A stretch of DNA of 64,000 nucleotides from Flavobacterium dauae. Lineage in GTDB: Bacteria; Bacteroidota; Bacteroidia; Flavobacteriales; Flavobacteriaceae. Location of the stretch: positions 2,666,001 to 2,730,000 of the forward strand of contig NZ_CP130821.1 of NCBI RefSeq assembly GCF_004151275.2, written 5' to 3'. This document shows, one piece after another, positions 44,174-54,047 of the stretch (positions are counted from its first letter, which is position 1; every line of letters begins with the position of its first letter). The notes under the pieces were generated by a model that saw only the letters and a list, made by a program, of their open reading frames with translations, searched no databases and was not told where the DNA came from. The position numbers and the translations under genes were made by a program.

Positions 44174-44562
44174 TTATTGAAACTTTGTTCCTTTAAAATC
44201 GTTTTTATTTAAGTACGCAATAAAATTATTTATTTTACCGCTCAATTTTTCATATTCTGAAACTAAAAAATCTAACTTTTCTTTATTTATATATTCATTA
44301 TCATATAAACGATAAATTTGAGATCTTGTTTCTCCTGCCGAGCCTTTTGCTATAGAAAGAAATTGCCTAAATTCCATATTTCCATTTCTCTCAAAACCTT
44401 CAGCGATATTATCCATTACCGACCCTGATGCTGATTTTATTTGCTCTTTAAGCCTATAATCTGTCTTAATTCTGTATGCTTGGCAATACCTATTATTTCT
44501 TTAGAAAGATCCCTTGCTTCTTGCCAAATTTCTAAATCTTCAAATCTTTTTATTGTAGCCAT
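44174..44562 (-). pseudogene. Four-helix-bundle (S23/IVS-type) protein gene, frameshifted
   Basis: From the ATG at 44562 the frame reads MATIKRFEDLEIWQEARDL, then SKEIIGIAKHTELRQ, and goes off frame near 44461-44468. The other frame resumes DYRLKEQIKSASGSV, MDNIAEGFERNGNM and continues to the stop at 44174. Together they form a complete four-helix-bundle protein of about 130 residues, like the intact copy at 46145-46534. One base is missing near AGACAG. The remaining 80-codon frame is unlikely to be functional alone. The location, between sufB and sufC, is odd. Confidence 0.8.
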
Positions 44563-44569
44563 TATCTTT

Positions 44570-44640
44570 AGTTTAAAGTTTGTTCTGTTCAAGGTTTAAA
44601 GTTTTACATAATCTTGTAACATTGAACTTTAAACATTAAA
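44570..44640. repeat. TTTAAAG-type repeats between sufB and the four-helix gene
   Basis: The spacer holds TTTAAAGTTTG, GTTTAAAGTTT and the inverse AACTTTAAAC. It is related to the tracts beside sufC and sufD. Confidence 0.65.
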
Positions 44641-44647
44641 CAAAAAA

Positions 44648-46096
44648 TTACCCCACCGATCCTTCTAACGAAATTTCTAATAGTTTTTTAGCTTCTACAG
44701 CAAATTCCATTGGTAGTTTGTCTAAAACCTCGCGTGAAAATCCGTTTACGATTAAGGCAATTGCCGTTTCGGTTGGAATTCCGCGTTGGTTGCAGTAGAA
44801 AATCTGATCCTCTCCAATTTTACTCGTGGTAGCTTCGTGCTCTAACTTGGCTGTTGAGTTTTTTGATTCGATATAAGGAAAAGTATGTGCACCACATTCG
44901 TTACCCATTAACAATGAATCACATTGTGAAAAGTTACGGGCATTTTCTGCACGCGAACCAATCTGCACCAAGCCACGGTATGAATTCTGCGATTTACCTG
45001 CCGAAATTCCTTTTGAAATAATGGTTGATTTGGTATTTTTTCCTAAATGAATCATTTTTGTTCCGGTATCTGCCTGCTGGAAATTGTTGGTTACAGCAAT
45101 TGAGTAAAACTCGCCCACCGAATTATCGCCTTTTAAAATACACGACGGATATTTCCAAGTAACTGCCGATCCTGTTTCAACCTGTGTCCAAGAAACCTTC
45201 GCATTTTTCTCTGCCAAAGCACGTTTTGTTACAAAGTTGAATACACCACCTTTACCGTCTTTATCGCCCGGGAACCAGTTTTGAACCGTTGAATATTTAA
45301 TTTCGGCATCGTTCATTGCGATTAACTCCACAACTGCGGCGTGCAATTGATTTTCATCGCGACTTGGAGCCGTACATCCTTCTAAATAAGACACATACGA
45401 ACCTTCGTCGGCAATTAACAAGGTACGTTCAAACTGACCTGTACCCGCCTGATTGATACGGAAATAAGTTGATAATTCCATTGGGCAACGAACGCCTTTT
45501 GGTATGTAACAGAACGATCCGTCTGAGAAAACAGCCGAATTTAATGCCGCATAATAATTATCGGTTTTAGGAACAACAGATCCAATGTATTTTTTTACAA
45601 GTTCCGGGTGCTCTTTAATAGCTTCGGAAATCGAACAGAAAATAATTCCTTTTTCGTTCAAGGTTTCTTTAAAAGTAGTAGCAACCGAGATTGAATCAAC
45701 TACAATATCCATTGCAATGTTGTTCATACGTTTTTGCTCTTCTATAGAAATGCCCAATTTTTTGTACATAGCCAAAAGTTCCGGATCTACATCGTCTAAC
45801 GTTTTGTTTGGATCTACATCTTTTGGTGCCGAATAATACGAAATTGCCTGAAAATCGGGTTTTTCATATGTTACGTTTGCCCAATTAGGCTCGGTCATTT
45901 CTTGCCAAATTCTATAAGCATCTAAACGCCATTCGGTCATCCATTCGGGCTCGTTCTTTTTCATCGAAATCGCTCGAACTATATCTTCATTCAGACCCAC
46001 AGGAAACGTTTCAGATTCTAATTCAGTATAAAATCCGTATTCGTATTCCTTTGTTTCTAATTCTTTTTTTAATTCTTCTTCTGTGTATTTGCTCAT
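44648..46096 (-). CDS. sufB: SufB, Fe-S scaffold complex subunit
   Basis: This 482-residue protein is typical of SufB. It contains the segments [66 protein letters not shown] and [18 protein letters not shown], which carry the conserved cysteines used in cluster assembly. It ends with [16 protein letters not shown]. It is the scaffold on which [4Fe-4S] clusters form with SufC and SufD. A four-helix-bundle gene lies on each side: 46145 upstream and the broken copy 44174 downstream. Confidence 0.98.
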   Translation of the reverse strand: MSKYTEEELKKELETKEYEYGFYTELESETFPVGLNEDIVRAISMKKNEPEWMTEWRLDAYRIWQEMTEPNWANVTYEKPDFQAISYYSAPKDVDPNKTLDDVDPELLAMYKKLGISIEEQKRMNNIAMDIVVDSISVATTFKETLNEKGIIFCSISEAIKEHPELVKKYIGSVVPKTDNYYAALNSAVFSDGSFCYIPKGVRCPMELSTYFRINQAGTGQFERTLLIADEGSYVSYLEGCTAPSRDENQLHAAVVELIAMNDAEIKYSTVQNWFPGDKDGKGGVFNFVTKRALAEKNAKVSWTQVETGSAVTWKYPSCILKGDNSVGEFYSIAVTNNFQQADTGTKMIHLGKNTKSTIISKGISAGKSQNSYRGLVQIGSRAENARNFSQCDSLLMGNECGAHTFPYIESKNSTAKLEHEATTSKIGEDQIFYCNQRGIPTETAIALIVNGFSREVLDKLPMEFAVEAKKLLEISLEGSVG

Positions 46097-46144
46097 ACTT
46101 TCTATTCAAAAAATCTAAAAATCTAAAAAATCAAAAATATGCCG

Positions 46145-46534
46145 TTACGACTTTTTATTTTGCATTTCCAAGTTTTTTAAATATTTAATGTAATTTCCTA
46201 ATTGTTTTGAAATTTCTAAAACATCATTTCTGTGATTATAGAAATTTTCTTCATTAATATAATCTAGTAATTGTAAAAAATTAAACATATTTCTACATTC
46301 GCCTGCAGAACCTTTAGAAAAATACAAAAATCTAATTAATTCTTTTTTTGTTTCTCTTTCAAATCCTTCCGCAATATTATTTGATATAGATAATGCTGCT
46401 CTTTGTAATTGATCTTTTAAACCGTAATCTTTGGCTATTTTTTCATTTGTTAGTGTTAACTTATATACTTTAACACCAAATTTCAGGGCTTTTTGATAAA
46501 CCTCCATTTCTTCAAATGAATTGTATTTTGCCAT
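46145..46534 (-). CDS. Four-helix-bundle protein (S23/IVS family), 129 aa
   Basis: This is an intact member of the small four-helix-bundle family first seen inside 23S rRNA intervening sequences. It has FEEMEVYQKALKFGVKVYKL, KDYGLKDQLQRAALSI, SNNIAEGFERETKKE and FLYFSKGSAGECRNMF. The function is unknown. It sits between sufA and sufB with AT-rich spacers, and a related frameshifted copy lies 1.7 kb downstream. In related genomes these genes appear as mobile-looking inserts, as I recall. Confidence 0.9.
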   Translation of the reverse strand: MAKYNSFEEMEVYQKALKFGVKVYKLTLTNEKIAKDYGLKDQLQRAALSISNNIAEGFERETKKELIRFLYFSKGSAGECRNMFNFLQLLDYINEENFYNHRNDVLEISKQLGNYIKYLKNLEMQNKKS

Positions 46535-46650
46535 GTTTTATAATTTAAATGATCTAAACAATTTAAAAAATCTAAATAATGAAATTGATTTTGGTTATTT
46601 AGATGTTTTTCTTTTTTTGATTATTCCTTTCTTTGGGTTTTTTAGATTAT

Positions 46651-46980
46651 TTACAATGAGAATGATTCTCCGCAACCACATGTTCTGGCTGCATTAGGAT
46701 TGTTAAAAACAAATCCTTTACCGTTTAAACCGCCTGAAAATTCTAAAGTTGTACCTACTAAATACAGAAAACTTTTTTTATCTACAGCGATTTTTACACC
46801 GTTGTCTTCAAAAATTTTATCGTTTTCTAAAGCATTTTCATCAAACTTTAGTTCGTATTCCAATCCTGAACAACCACCACTTTTCACTCCCACACGAATG
46901 AAAGCTGTTTCTGGGTTTAATCCGTCATCTTCCATCAACATTTTAGCTCTTCTTGCAGCCGATTCTGATACTTTTATCAT
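46651..46980 (-). CDS. sufA: SufA/IscA-family iron-sulfur carrier
   Basis: I set the start at 46980 (MIKVSESAARRAKML), giving 109 residues; the longer frame from 47052 adds 24 residues unlike the family. The three conserved cysteines are C37 (KSGGCSGLEY) and C101 and C103 (ARTCGCGESFSL), which hold a cluster for transfer to apoproteins. It is first in the suf operon. A TATCTTTG box lies 30-37 bases upstream. Confidence 0.94.
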   Translation of the reverse strand: MIKVSESAARRAKMLMEDDGLNPETAFIRVGVKSGGCSGLEYELKFDENALENDKIFEDNGVKIAVDKKSFLYLVGTTLEFSGGLNGKGFVFNNPNAARTCGCGESFSL

Positions 46981-47009
46981 GATTTTCGGGTTTTTAATTT
47001 TACTAACTG

Positions 47010-47017
47010 CAAAGATA
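47010..47017 (-). promoter_or_regulatory. -7 promoter box for the sufA-sufB-sufC-sufD block
   Basis: The minus strand reads TATCTTTG (TAnnTTTG), 30-37 bases upstream of the reassigned sufA start. This supports the shorter start. No recognisable IscR-type or iron-regulated site was seen. Confidence 0.5.
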
Positions 47018-47088
47018 GTTACAAAATATGATTTTTGTTGTATTAATAACAATATTATAACTTATAGGTTTATAAGTAAAATTTATAT

Positions 47089-47117
47089 AAAAAAACCACT
47101 CCGCAAAAACGGAGTGG
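47089..47117 (-). terminator. Terminator of the TonB receptor gene
   Basis: CCACTCCG and CGGAGTGG pair around CAAAAA, followed on the minus strand by a T-run. Confidence 0.88.
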
Positions 47118-47147
47118 CTAAAAGTAAAATATTTAAAAGCAGATAGA

Positions 47148-49754
47148 TTAGAATGTAAATTTAATTGAAGCATTCCATGTACGACCAAAACCAAAGTAAA
47201 CCTGGTTGGTTGTGTTGATGCCTTTATACGCCGTTTCGCCTTCGGCACCAGTTAACATATTTGCGGTGTTTGATTGGGAAATATATTCGGTATCGAACAA
47301 GTTATTTACGTTAACACGGAAACTTAAACGGTTTTTATCTGTTAAATTAAGTGCGTAAGATACACCTGCATCGATCAACCCAAAAGAAGGTAATTCTAAA
47401 TTTTCTTTTCGCTGTACATTTGCGTACAGATTTTGGTAGTAACGGTAGTCTGTATCAATAGATAAGTTTGGTAAAATTTTGTATTTAGCACCTAAACCAA
47501 ATGATGTTTGTGCTGTGTTACCTACTTTTCCGTTATTGATATCTTTTAAAGTAGTTTCTAAAATTTCACGGTCTTCTGTTCTAACTTTGGATACGGTACT
47601 TCCTTTGTAACGCCAATCCCCGATAGATGCAAAACCTTTTACTTCTAAATTATACAATGGTTTTGCCTGTATATCCAGTTCGATACCTTGGTGGTCTTGT
47701 TTAACACCACGGTTAATGGTAAACAACTGTTGACCTGCCAATTGCGGATAATCTGGATCGTTATCCCCAACAGTTTTCACTTCACTTTCTATACGGTTTG
47801 CCCATGTTGTTTTGTAAGCATTAATGTTGAACGATACAAATTCTGACACAAACTTATAGCCTAATTCTAACCCCAAAATTTCTTCGTTTTCAGAAAAAGG
47901 ATTCACCGTGTTACCAAAACTCATGTAAATATTGTCGTGATATGGCTGACGAGAATAGTAACCTGCATTACCAAAAAAAGTATGTTTGTTGTCGATATTA
48001 TAACTTAAACCTCCTTTTACGTTGTACCCAACATTGTTAACTTTTTCCGATTTTTCTTCTTGCGGCGTGTATTGGTAATAATCCCAACGAACATGGCTTT
48101 GGTTTGATACAGCCCCTTGGAAGAACGCCGAAAAACGATCGTTTGCATATTCTAACTGCGTGAATAATCCACCGTAATTAATGGTTTCAGAATAATCGTA
48201 TCCGTATTTATCTTCCGGATTCTTTGCAAAACCAGACAATACTTTCCAAGGATTTGTAGAAAATGTATTTGTTAAATGTGCATTTGGGTCACGTAAACGC
48301 GTGGAAGTATTATCAACTAAATAAGATCCACCCATTAAATTGGTTAACTGACGGAAGTGATCACCCTGATAAGAGCGTAAATCAAGACCTAAATTGAAGG
48401 TTAAATTATCATTGAATTTATGCCCGAAGTTAGAAACCACACCATACCAAGCGTGATTGTTTACCGATGAACGAATTGCGTAGTTAGATTCACCTGCTAA
48501 AACGTTGGCATCATACGCAGCTTGAAGGTTTTTTGTACCATCTGGCAATGCTGGACCTGCCGAACCAATTGGTCCTGTTCCGCCGCCACGTCCGAATGAC
48601 GCATATAACACAGTTGACAAGTTAGAAAGTTCGTTAATTTTCCAATCCCAGTTTAAGTTTAAAACCGGTTTGTGGTAGTAGTTTCTTCTGTCGTTAAGTG
48701 CTTCGCCGTTTACAACACCCCAGTTGTTGTTGTATTTTAAACCAAAGGTTTGATAACTGCTGATAGATTTAGCATAATTTTGGTCGTGCCATTGTGGTGC
48801 ACCCGTAATTAAGAAATTGAAATTGTGTTTTTCGTTTGCTTTATATCCAATAGACACAAAATAGTTTTGTCCTTGCCCGGCAGTCATATCGTTATAACCA
48901 TCGCCTTGCCAGTGCGAAAACAAAGCCGTTACGCCCCACCCATTTTCTAACAGGCCTGTGCTGTATCCAGCGGTAGATTTAAAATAATTATCGTTACCCA
49001 AGCCGGCTTTTAAAAATCCGCCCTGACGCATTTCGGTTGCTTTGGTAATAAAGTTAATGGTTCCACCAACCGATGAGATTGCCAGTTTTGAAGATCCTAA
49101 ACCACGTTGAATTTGGATTGCGTTTGCAATATCGCCCATTCCAGACCAGTTAGACCAGTACATGTTACCGTCTTCCATTCCGTTGATTGGCTGCCCGTTT
49201 AAAAGGAAGGCTGTATTTGATTGATCGAAACCACGGGTGTACATCTGCGTATCTCCAAATCCGCTTGATTCACTTGTTACGTAAACCGATGGCGTGTTTA
49301 CCATTACACCGGTAATATCGCGCGAACCGATTTTATCTTCAATATCGGCACCTTTAATGGTTGATACGGCAATTGGTGTTTTGCGTCCTTCGGCAACATC
49401 AATAACTCCGCGAGCCATTACAACTATTTCGTTTAACGATTCTGTGCTTTCATTTAAATAGATGGTTCCCAGATTTAATTCGGCAGTACTATCAAAACTA
49501 AAAGTGATGGTTTTTGATACGTATCCCATTGAATAAACTTCGATTTCACCCTGATTTAAGTTGGTAGTTATGGTAAAAGATCCATCTTGATTGGTTACAA
49601 AACCATCTGAAGTTCCTTTTACATATACTTCAACTCCAGACAAAGCCGTATTGCTTGCCGTATTGTAAACAACACCCGATAATTTGTTTTGTGCATAGGA
49701 AGCCGTACTTGCAAATAATGCAAACAATGCCACTGTGCTTAGACGATTTTTCAT
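47148..49754 (-). CDS. TonB-dependent receptor with carboxypeptidase-regulatory-like N-domain
   Basis: I place the start at 49754 (MKNRLSTVALFALFASTASYAQ), giving 868 residues with a clean signal peptide; the frame from 49799 adds 15 unlikely residues. After the signal there is a CarboxypepD_reg-like domain (NKLSGVVYNTASNTALSGVEV; about 22-105), a plug (SLNEIVVMARGVIDVAEGRKTP; GADIEDKIGSRDITGVM) and a beta-barrel ending in an aromatic residue (WNASIKFTF). It imports a substrate across the outer membrane using TonB energy. No SusD partner is adjacent, so it is probably not a polysaccharide locus. The substrate is unknown; siderophore or cobalamin are possibilities. Confidence 0.93.
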   Translation of the reverse strand: MKNRLSTVALFALFASTASYAQNKLSGVVYNTASNTALSGVEVYVKGTSDGFVTNQDGSFTITTNLNQGEIEVYSMGYVSKTITFSFDSTAELNLGTIYLNESTESLNEIVVMARGVIDVAEGRKTPIAVSTIKGADIEDKIGSRDITGVMVNTPSVYVTSESSGFGDTQMYTRGFDQSNTAFLLNGQPINGMEDGNMYWSNWSGMGDIANAIQIQRGLGSSKLAISSVGGTINFITKATEMRQGGFLKAGLGNDNYFKSTAGYSTGLLENGWGVTALFSHWQGDGYNDMTAGQGQNYFVSIGYKANEKHNFNFLITGAPQWHDQNYAKSISSYQTFGLKYNNNWGVVNGEALNDRRNYYHKPVLNLNWDWKINELSNLSTVLYASFGRGGGTGPIGSAGPALPDGTKNLQAAYDANVLAGESNYAIRSSVNNHAWYGVVSNFGHKFNDNLTFNLGLDLRSYQGDHFRQLTNLMGGSYLVDNTSTRLRDPNAHLTNTFSTNPWKVLSGFAKNPEDKYGYDYSETINYGGLFTQLEYANDRFSAFFQGAVSNQSHVRWDYYQYTPQEEKSEKVNNVGYNVKGGLSYNIDNKHTFFGNAGYYSRQPYHDNIYMSFGNTVNPFSENEEILGLELGYKFVSEFVSFNINAYKTTWANRIESEVKTVGDNDPDYPQLAGQQLFTINRGVKQDHQGIELDIQAKPLYNLEVKGFASIGDWRYKGSTVSKVRTEDREILETTLKDINNGKVGNTAQTSFGLGAKYKILPNLSIDTDYRYYQNLYANVQRKENLELPSFGLIDAGVSYALNLTDKNRLSFRVNVNNLFDTEYISQSNTANMLTGAEGETAYKGINTTNQVYFGFGRTWNASIKFTF

Positions 49755-50009
49755 TGTAATGTAGTTAAATTTTTTGGCAAAAATAACTCCTTTACACATT
49801 CTATTTATATGAAAATCAAAAAGATAACCTTATTTTAATTGTTTCGTAACAATCATTACTTTAGATTAAATATCAAAGAATTTTTAATAGATTTAACAAA
49901 ATTTTATCTCTTATAAAAATAATTCTAAATTTTTACGACAACTGTTCTATATCAATCAATTCCAAATTGCTGACGTTTTCCGGGTTTAACAAAATAAACA
50001 TCACGTCAA
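49755..50009. other. Intergenic region upstream of the TonB receptor
   Basis: This region is AT-rich and has no ORF. It contains a minus-strand TATTTTTG box (49778-49785), 24-31 bases before the reassigned start of the TonB receptor. I see no Fur-like palindrome or riboswitch. Confidence 0.6.
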
Positions 50010-50010
50010 T

Positions 50011-50041
50011 AAAAAAAGCAACTTAAAAAAGTTGCTTTTTT
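50011..50041 (-). terminator. Terminator of the 850-aa type B gene
   Basis: AAAAAAGCAAC and GTTGCTTTTTT form an 11-bp stem with A- and T-runs on both sides, so it works in either direction. Confidence 0.88.
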
Positions 50042-50079
50042 GGGAAAATTAATGATTTTGTTTTTCTTTTTACGTTATG

Positions 50080-52632
50080 TTATTTTACTTGCCACTGTAA
50101 ATAGATATAACCTGTTTTATAATGAGTTTTTAAAACTTTTACTTCATAAAAATAGGTTCCTGTCGGCAATATTTTTCCATTATTATCCTGTCCAAACCAT
50201 TCATTCACATAATCTGATTTTGAATAAACTTTTTTTCCGTATCTATTGTAAATATTTAGTTCATCTACAAAATATCCATCTAAATTTAAAAAATCGTTTT
50301 TACCGTCTCCATTTGGAGAAATTCCTTTAGGCAAATCAAACTCAGGAATATCTGTATCTGCACATCTGCTGCAAACCGGATTGGGATCCTGAATATAGTC
50401 AGAGCTTATATTGACTGTATTGGTAAATGCAGAAAAATGATCAACAGGTACGCGAAGTGTTACGTTATATACAACTTCTTCATTTGGATCTAACAGATGG
50501 ATCACATCAACTAAATCGCCGGTTCCCGATTTACCGTTACCTGACCAGGACATTTCAGTGGTTTCGTGCGGCATTACATCTTTAACCTCAACATCTATTG
50601 CTTTTTGTGGTCCTTTATTTATTACTCTGATTGTATATTCTAACTGTTCACCGTGTACATAAAAATCACGTCCATCGTCTTTAATTGCATCAATATCGGC
50701 AATATAAGGAGCAATTGTTGATGTATCTGAGTTGTTAGATGTTTTTGTATCTTCTAACGTACCTGAAATGCTTGCTTTATTTACATAATCGCCTAAATTT
50801 GTAATACGGCAATCAATTGTTAAGGTTTCTGTTTGATTAGGAACTAAAGCCCCAACATTCCAAATACCTGTATCATTATTATAAGTTCCCACAGATGCGG
50901 AAGACGAAATATACGCAAACCCTTTAGGGAGAATATCGGTTACAACTGCATTGGGCTCTGTAAAGTATGGATTTAAATTTGTTACTGTAATTGTAAAGGT
51001 AACGTCTAAATCTTCTTGTTTTGTGGTTTCTTTAATAATTTCAAGATCTGAACAAGGAATTACTTCAACATCTACCGGTGCAGAAATACCAGACAGTCCG
51101 CAATCTCTCATTACCTGCACAGCATAACTGCCCGATTCTGTAACAATAAGTTTATTAGTGGTTGTGGTTTCGTATTTGGTTCCGTCTAAAAGCCAGACAT
51201 ATTGAGAGTATCCACTTTCTGCTTCTAATGTAATGCTACAATCGGCATTTCGTTTTGCTACAACAGGCATTTCTGCAGCCTCACCAAATGATGAGAAGAA
51301 TGCCGACATAGAAAATCCGCTACCTTGCTGAACCAAGCTTGATGTTAAAGGTAATGCAGATGTTAAAACAATATTTGTGGGATTGTTTACATTGATATTG
51401 TCAAAAGTGATTAAATACAATCCGGTATTACCAATAGGTACACGCAAATTACCTGTAAGAACCTCTATATCCTGACCACCAAGAAATACCGGTACTGTTG
51501 GACTTTCTATAATACAAAAACCAAAATAAGGTAAATCGTTATTATTGTAATTAATAAACTTTCTGGTTTGAATGTTTAACGAACCGGCACATCCGCCTAT
51601 GGGTAATACGGTAGAAATATCTGTTTCGCAATCAACCGCCGTACCAGAGTACACAATAATTGGTTTATCTGACTCTATTAAACTTGTTGAAAACAAATTA
51701 GTACCGTCTCCGTGATAAAAGGTGTAAGTATCGCCTGCACCTATCATATTCTGAGTTATTGGTGTACCAAAAGCGGTTCCATTAGGACTAAAATGGCGAA
51801 TGTTGATTACTGTATTCAGATCCGTAGCAACAATTGTGGTTTGTTCTGACCCATAGCCGGCTGGTTGCTGACCTGCGGTAGCTGGTGTTCCTTCTCCACG
51901 AACAACCATATATTTTGTTCCTAAAGAATTTACTGGTGCAATTTGATCAAAGGTACCATCTTCTCCATTAGCGCCACAAGTTTGCGGTGTATCGCCGTAG
52001 CTTCCCACATTCATAACAACAACTTTGTTACTAACAATTTGTGTACCAGGCACTGCTGTGAATAAATAACTTTGCCCTTTGTTTAAATTAATAACTTGCG
52101 AAAAAAGATCTACTTGTGTGTTATCTTCTGTTGCCATTACAGAATAAACAGGATTACCTCCATTTAACCCAATGGTAGAAGTTCTGTAATACCCTACCCT
52201 AAATTCTAGCCCTAAGCCTTCATACCCAAAACTAACCAAAGAAGCGTTTCCTTTGATATTGGTAGCATTACTGCCCCCTGTGTCTGAGGCAATATTTCTT
52301 AAATTCACCAAAACAGGATGTGAGGCGGTAACAATCAATCCCCGGTCGTCATAAATTGTGTTAATACTATTTTGTGGAGTTGCTGTGAAAGCACCTTGAA
52401 ACCTATAAGAAACCGGATTATTTGCTGTTAATGTTAAGTTGGTAATTAATGTCCCGTCACTTTTTCTTAATTCTACCGAAACGGTTGCTGTTGGTTCTGT
52501 TGTGCCAATTACAATTTCATTTGCATCACTCCAATATTGCCAAGGTGCCGGGGCTATATAATGTTCTTTATAATACTGTGCTTGTACTTGCAATCCTAAA
52601 ATAAGCAGTAATAATAAGTAGTATTTTTTCAT
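50080..52632 (-). CDS. T9SS type B cargo protein with IgGFc-binding-like N-domain and DUF11 repeats
   Basis: This 850-residue protein has a signal peptide (1-18) and an IgGFc-binding-like N-terminal region (about 20-440; for example YSVMATEDNTQVDLF, KPIIVYSGTAVDCETD). An Ig-like domain follows (about 455-545), then two DUF11 domains (about 545-740; TFTITVTNLNPYFTEPNAVVT, EYTIRVINKGPQKAIDVEV). A type B sorting domain ends it (GISPNGDGKNDFLNL; IYNRYGKKVYSKSDYV; ILPTGTYFYEVKVL). It is exported by T9SS. The ligand is unknown, and the IgGFc label is a homology name, not evidence that it binds antibody. It is monocistronic, with a terminator right after the stop. Confidence 0.9.
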   Translation of the reverse strand: MKKYYLLLLLILGLQVQAQYYKEHYIAPAPWQYWSDANEIVIGTTEPTATVSVELRKSDGTLITNLTLTANNPVSYRFQGAFTATPQNSINTIYDDRGLIVTASHPVLVNLRNIASDTGGSNATNIKGNASLVSFGYEGLGLEFRVGYYRTSTIGLNGGNPVYSVMATEDNTQVDLFSQVINLNKGQSYLFTAVPGTQIVSNKVVVMNVGSYGDTPQTCGANGEDGTFDQIAPVNSLGTKYMVVRGEGTPATAGQQPAGYGSEQTTIVATDLNTVINIRHFSPNGTAFGTPITQNMIGAGDTYTFYHGDGTNLFSTSLIESDKPIIVYSGTAVDCETDISTVLPIGGCAGSLNIQTRKFINYNNNDLPYFGFCIIESPTVPVFLGGQDIEVLTGNLRVPIGNTGLYLITFDNINVNNPTNIVLTSALPLTSSLVQQGSGFSMSAFFSSFGEAAEMPVVAKRNADCSITLEAESGYSQYVWLLDGTKYETTTTNKLIVTESGSYAVQVMRDCGLSGISAPVDVEVIPCSDLEIIKETTKQEDLDVTFTITVTNLNPYFTEPNAVVTDILPKGFAYISSSASVGTYNNDTGIWNVGALVPNQTETLTIDCRITNLGDYVNKASISGTLEDTKTSNNSDTSTIAPYIADIDAIKDDGRDFYVHGEQLEYTIRVINKGPQKAIDVEVKDVMPHETTEMSWSGNGKSGTGDLVDVIHLLDPNEEVVYNVTLRVPVDHFSAFTNTVNISSDYIQDPNPVCSRCADTDIPEFDLPKGISPNGDGKNDFLNLDGYFVDELNIYNRYGKKVYSKSDYVNEWFGQDNNGKILPTGTYFYEVKVLKTHYKTGYIYLQWQVK

Positions 52633-52659
52633 TACAATAAGTTTTATTTAAACAAAAAT

Positions 52660-52695
52660 ATAAAAAAGACCTAATTATTTATTAGATCTTTTTTA
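52660..52695 (-). terminator. Terminator of the 443-aa type A gene
   Basis: aaaaaagacctaat and attagatctttttt pair with one mismatch after the stop at 52716 on the minus strand. Confidence 0.75.
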
Positions 52696-52715
52696 AAATA
52701 TTAAAAAAATACAAA

Positions 52716-54047
52716 TTATTTTTTAATCAATTTATAAGAAGCCTGAGCTCCGTTGTTTGTTGTAACAGTTACAAAATATAATCCATTTGCAGCAGTTTGT
52801 AAATTAATCTGTCTGTTAGTGGTTGTTAAAATTTTTTGTCCTAAAGAGTTGTAAACTTCCATTTGTTTAATATCCAAATCAGATTCTACGTTGAAAATTC
52901 CGGTTGTTGGGTTAGGGTAAACAGTTACTTTACTTGTATCAAACGTTGGCGTAGCCGCAGTTGTTGTCCATTTAACGTTGTCAATAGACACTGCTTGGTG
53001 TTGTCCGTTAGAAGTGAATTTAATAGCTACATATTTATGACCTGCATTTGCCGGAATGTAAGCTGATGAATGTGTACCTACTGTTAGGTTAAATGCTGTA
53101 CCAACAGGTACAAATGTAGAAAAATCAGTATTATCGGTCATTGTACCTACTTCGATATTTGATGAAGCTGCATTTGTTGAAACAATGTCAAACTCTAACA
53201 AATGGTTTCCGTCAATAGTTGATAATTCCGGAGTTACAAGATAAATAGGGTCATTTGCACTCATAAAACTATATAAACTAATGAATTGGTTTGCTGATGT
53301 TTTGTCAGCATCTAAATCGGCCATAGGAGTTGATTTATTTGATGTCCAGCAATTTTCCGGGAATGCTGTAAACGTTTCAAAATCTTCATCAATTGTTGCA
53401 ACGGCAGTACATGGATTAGGGGTTGTGCCTGCATTTACAACATTCAAAGTATAATCTTCTACTTGTCCTCTTGGGAAAAACGGATTGGTACAAGGCGAAT
53501 TAGACGGTGCATTCATATTTTTAACAACACGCATTCTTATCGTTCCCAAAACAGCGTCGTTAGGAATAGTAACCGTATGGTTCATTTCTATGTTATCTAT
53601 ACCTGTGCTATTAACAATAGCCGTGGTATGTTGATGTTTTTCTGGTTGATTTGTTAATTGTTGTTGAGCTGCTGCATCGGGCGGTGTTGTATTTGAAAAA
53701 ACACCATCGCCATTCCAATCAAAATAAACCGTTATGTAATTTGTAAAGTTACCGTTTGTAGTTCCTTTAACTTTTAAATCATACGTTTGTCCGCGTTGTA
53801 CATTCATTGAAATAGACGAATAATCTTCGTAACGTGGTGTGGCAGTCGAAACCACATCTGTTGAAGAATTATTGATAGATCCCGTACCTGTACCAAACTG
53901 TACTAAGGTAATAGGCTCTGCAGGTTCATTTACCGCCCACCCACTGTAGGTAGGTACGCAATATGTAGTTTGTGCATTAACTGTTGCTCCAACAAATAAA
54001 GCAAAAACAACTGCTTTTTTAAAAGCTTTAGAATAAAAATTACTCAT
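52716..54047 (-). CDS. T9SS type A cargo protein with GEVED and choice-of-anchor-like domains
   Basis: This 443-residue protein has a signal peptide (1-25) and a GEVED-type domain (about 60-205, with YFDWNGDGVF and GQVEDYTLNV). A cleaved-adhesin or choice-of-anchor-like domain follows (about 215-360; DFETFTAFPENCWTS, YLVTPELSTIDGNHLLEFDI), then a type A sorting domain (about 372-443; VTVYPNPTTGIFNVES, AANGLYFVTVTTNNG, ASYKLIKK). It is a T9SS-exported surface or released protein with probable protein- or glycan-binding function. A TAAATTTG box lies on the minus strand at 54074-54081. Confidence 0.92.
   Translation of the reverse strand: MSNFYSKAFKKAVVFALFVGATVNAQTTYCVPTYSGWAVNEPAEPITLVQFGTGTGSINNSSTDVVSTATPRYEDYSSISMNVQRGQTYDLKVKGTTNGNFTNYITVYFDWNGDGVFSNTTPPDAAAQQQLTNQPEKHQHTTAIVNSTGIDNIEMNHTVTIPNDAVLGTIRMRVVKNMNAPSNSPCTNPFFPRGQVEDYTLNVVNAGTTPNPCTAVATIDEDFETFTAFPENCWTSNKSTPMADLDADKTSANQFISLYSFMSANDPIYLVTPELSTIDGNHLLEFDIVSTNAASSNIEVGTMTDNTDFSTFVPVGTAFNLTVGTHSSAYIPANAGHKYVAIKFTSNGQHQAVSIDNVKWTTTAATPTFDTSKVTVYPNPTTGIFNVESDLDIKQMEVYNSLGQKILTTTNRQINLQTAANGLYFVTVTTNNGAQASYKLIKK

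Noticed and set aside
46700..47146. 148-codon plus-strand frame opposite sufA
   Set aside because: It is antisense to sufA and its conserved cysteine codons. It has no start context or family likeness.
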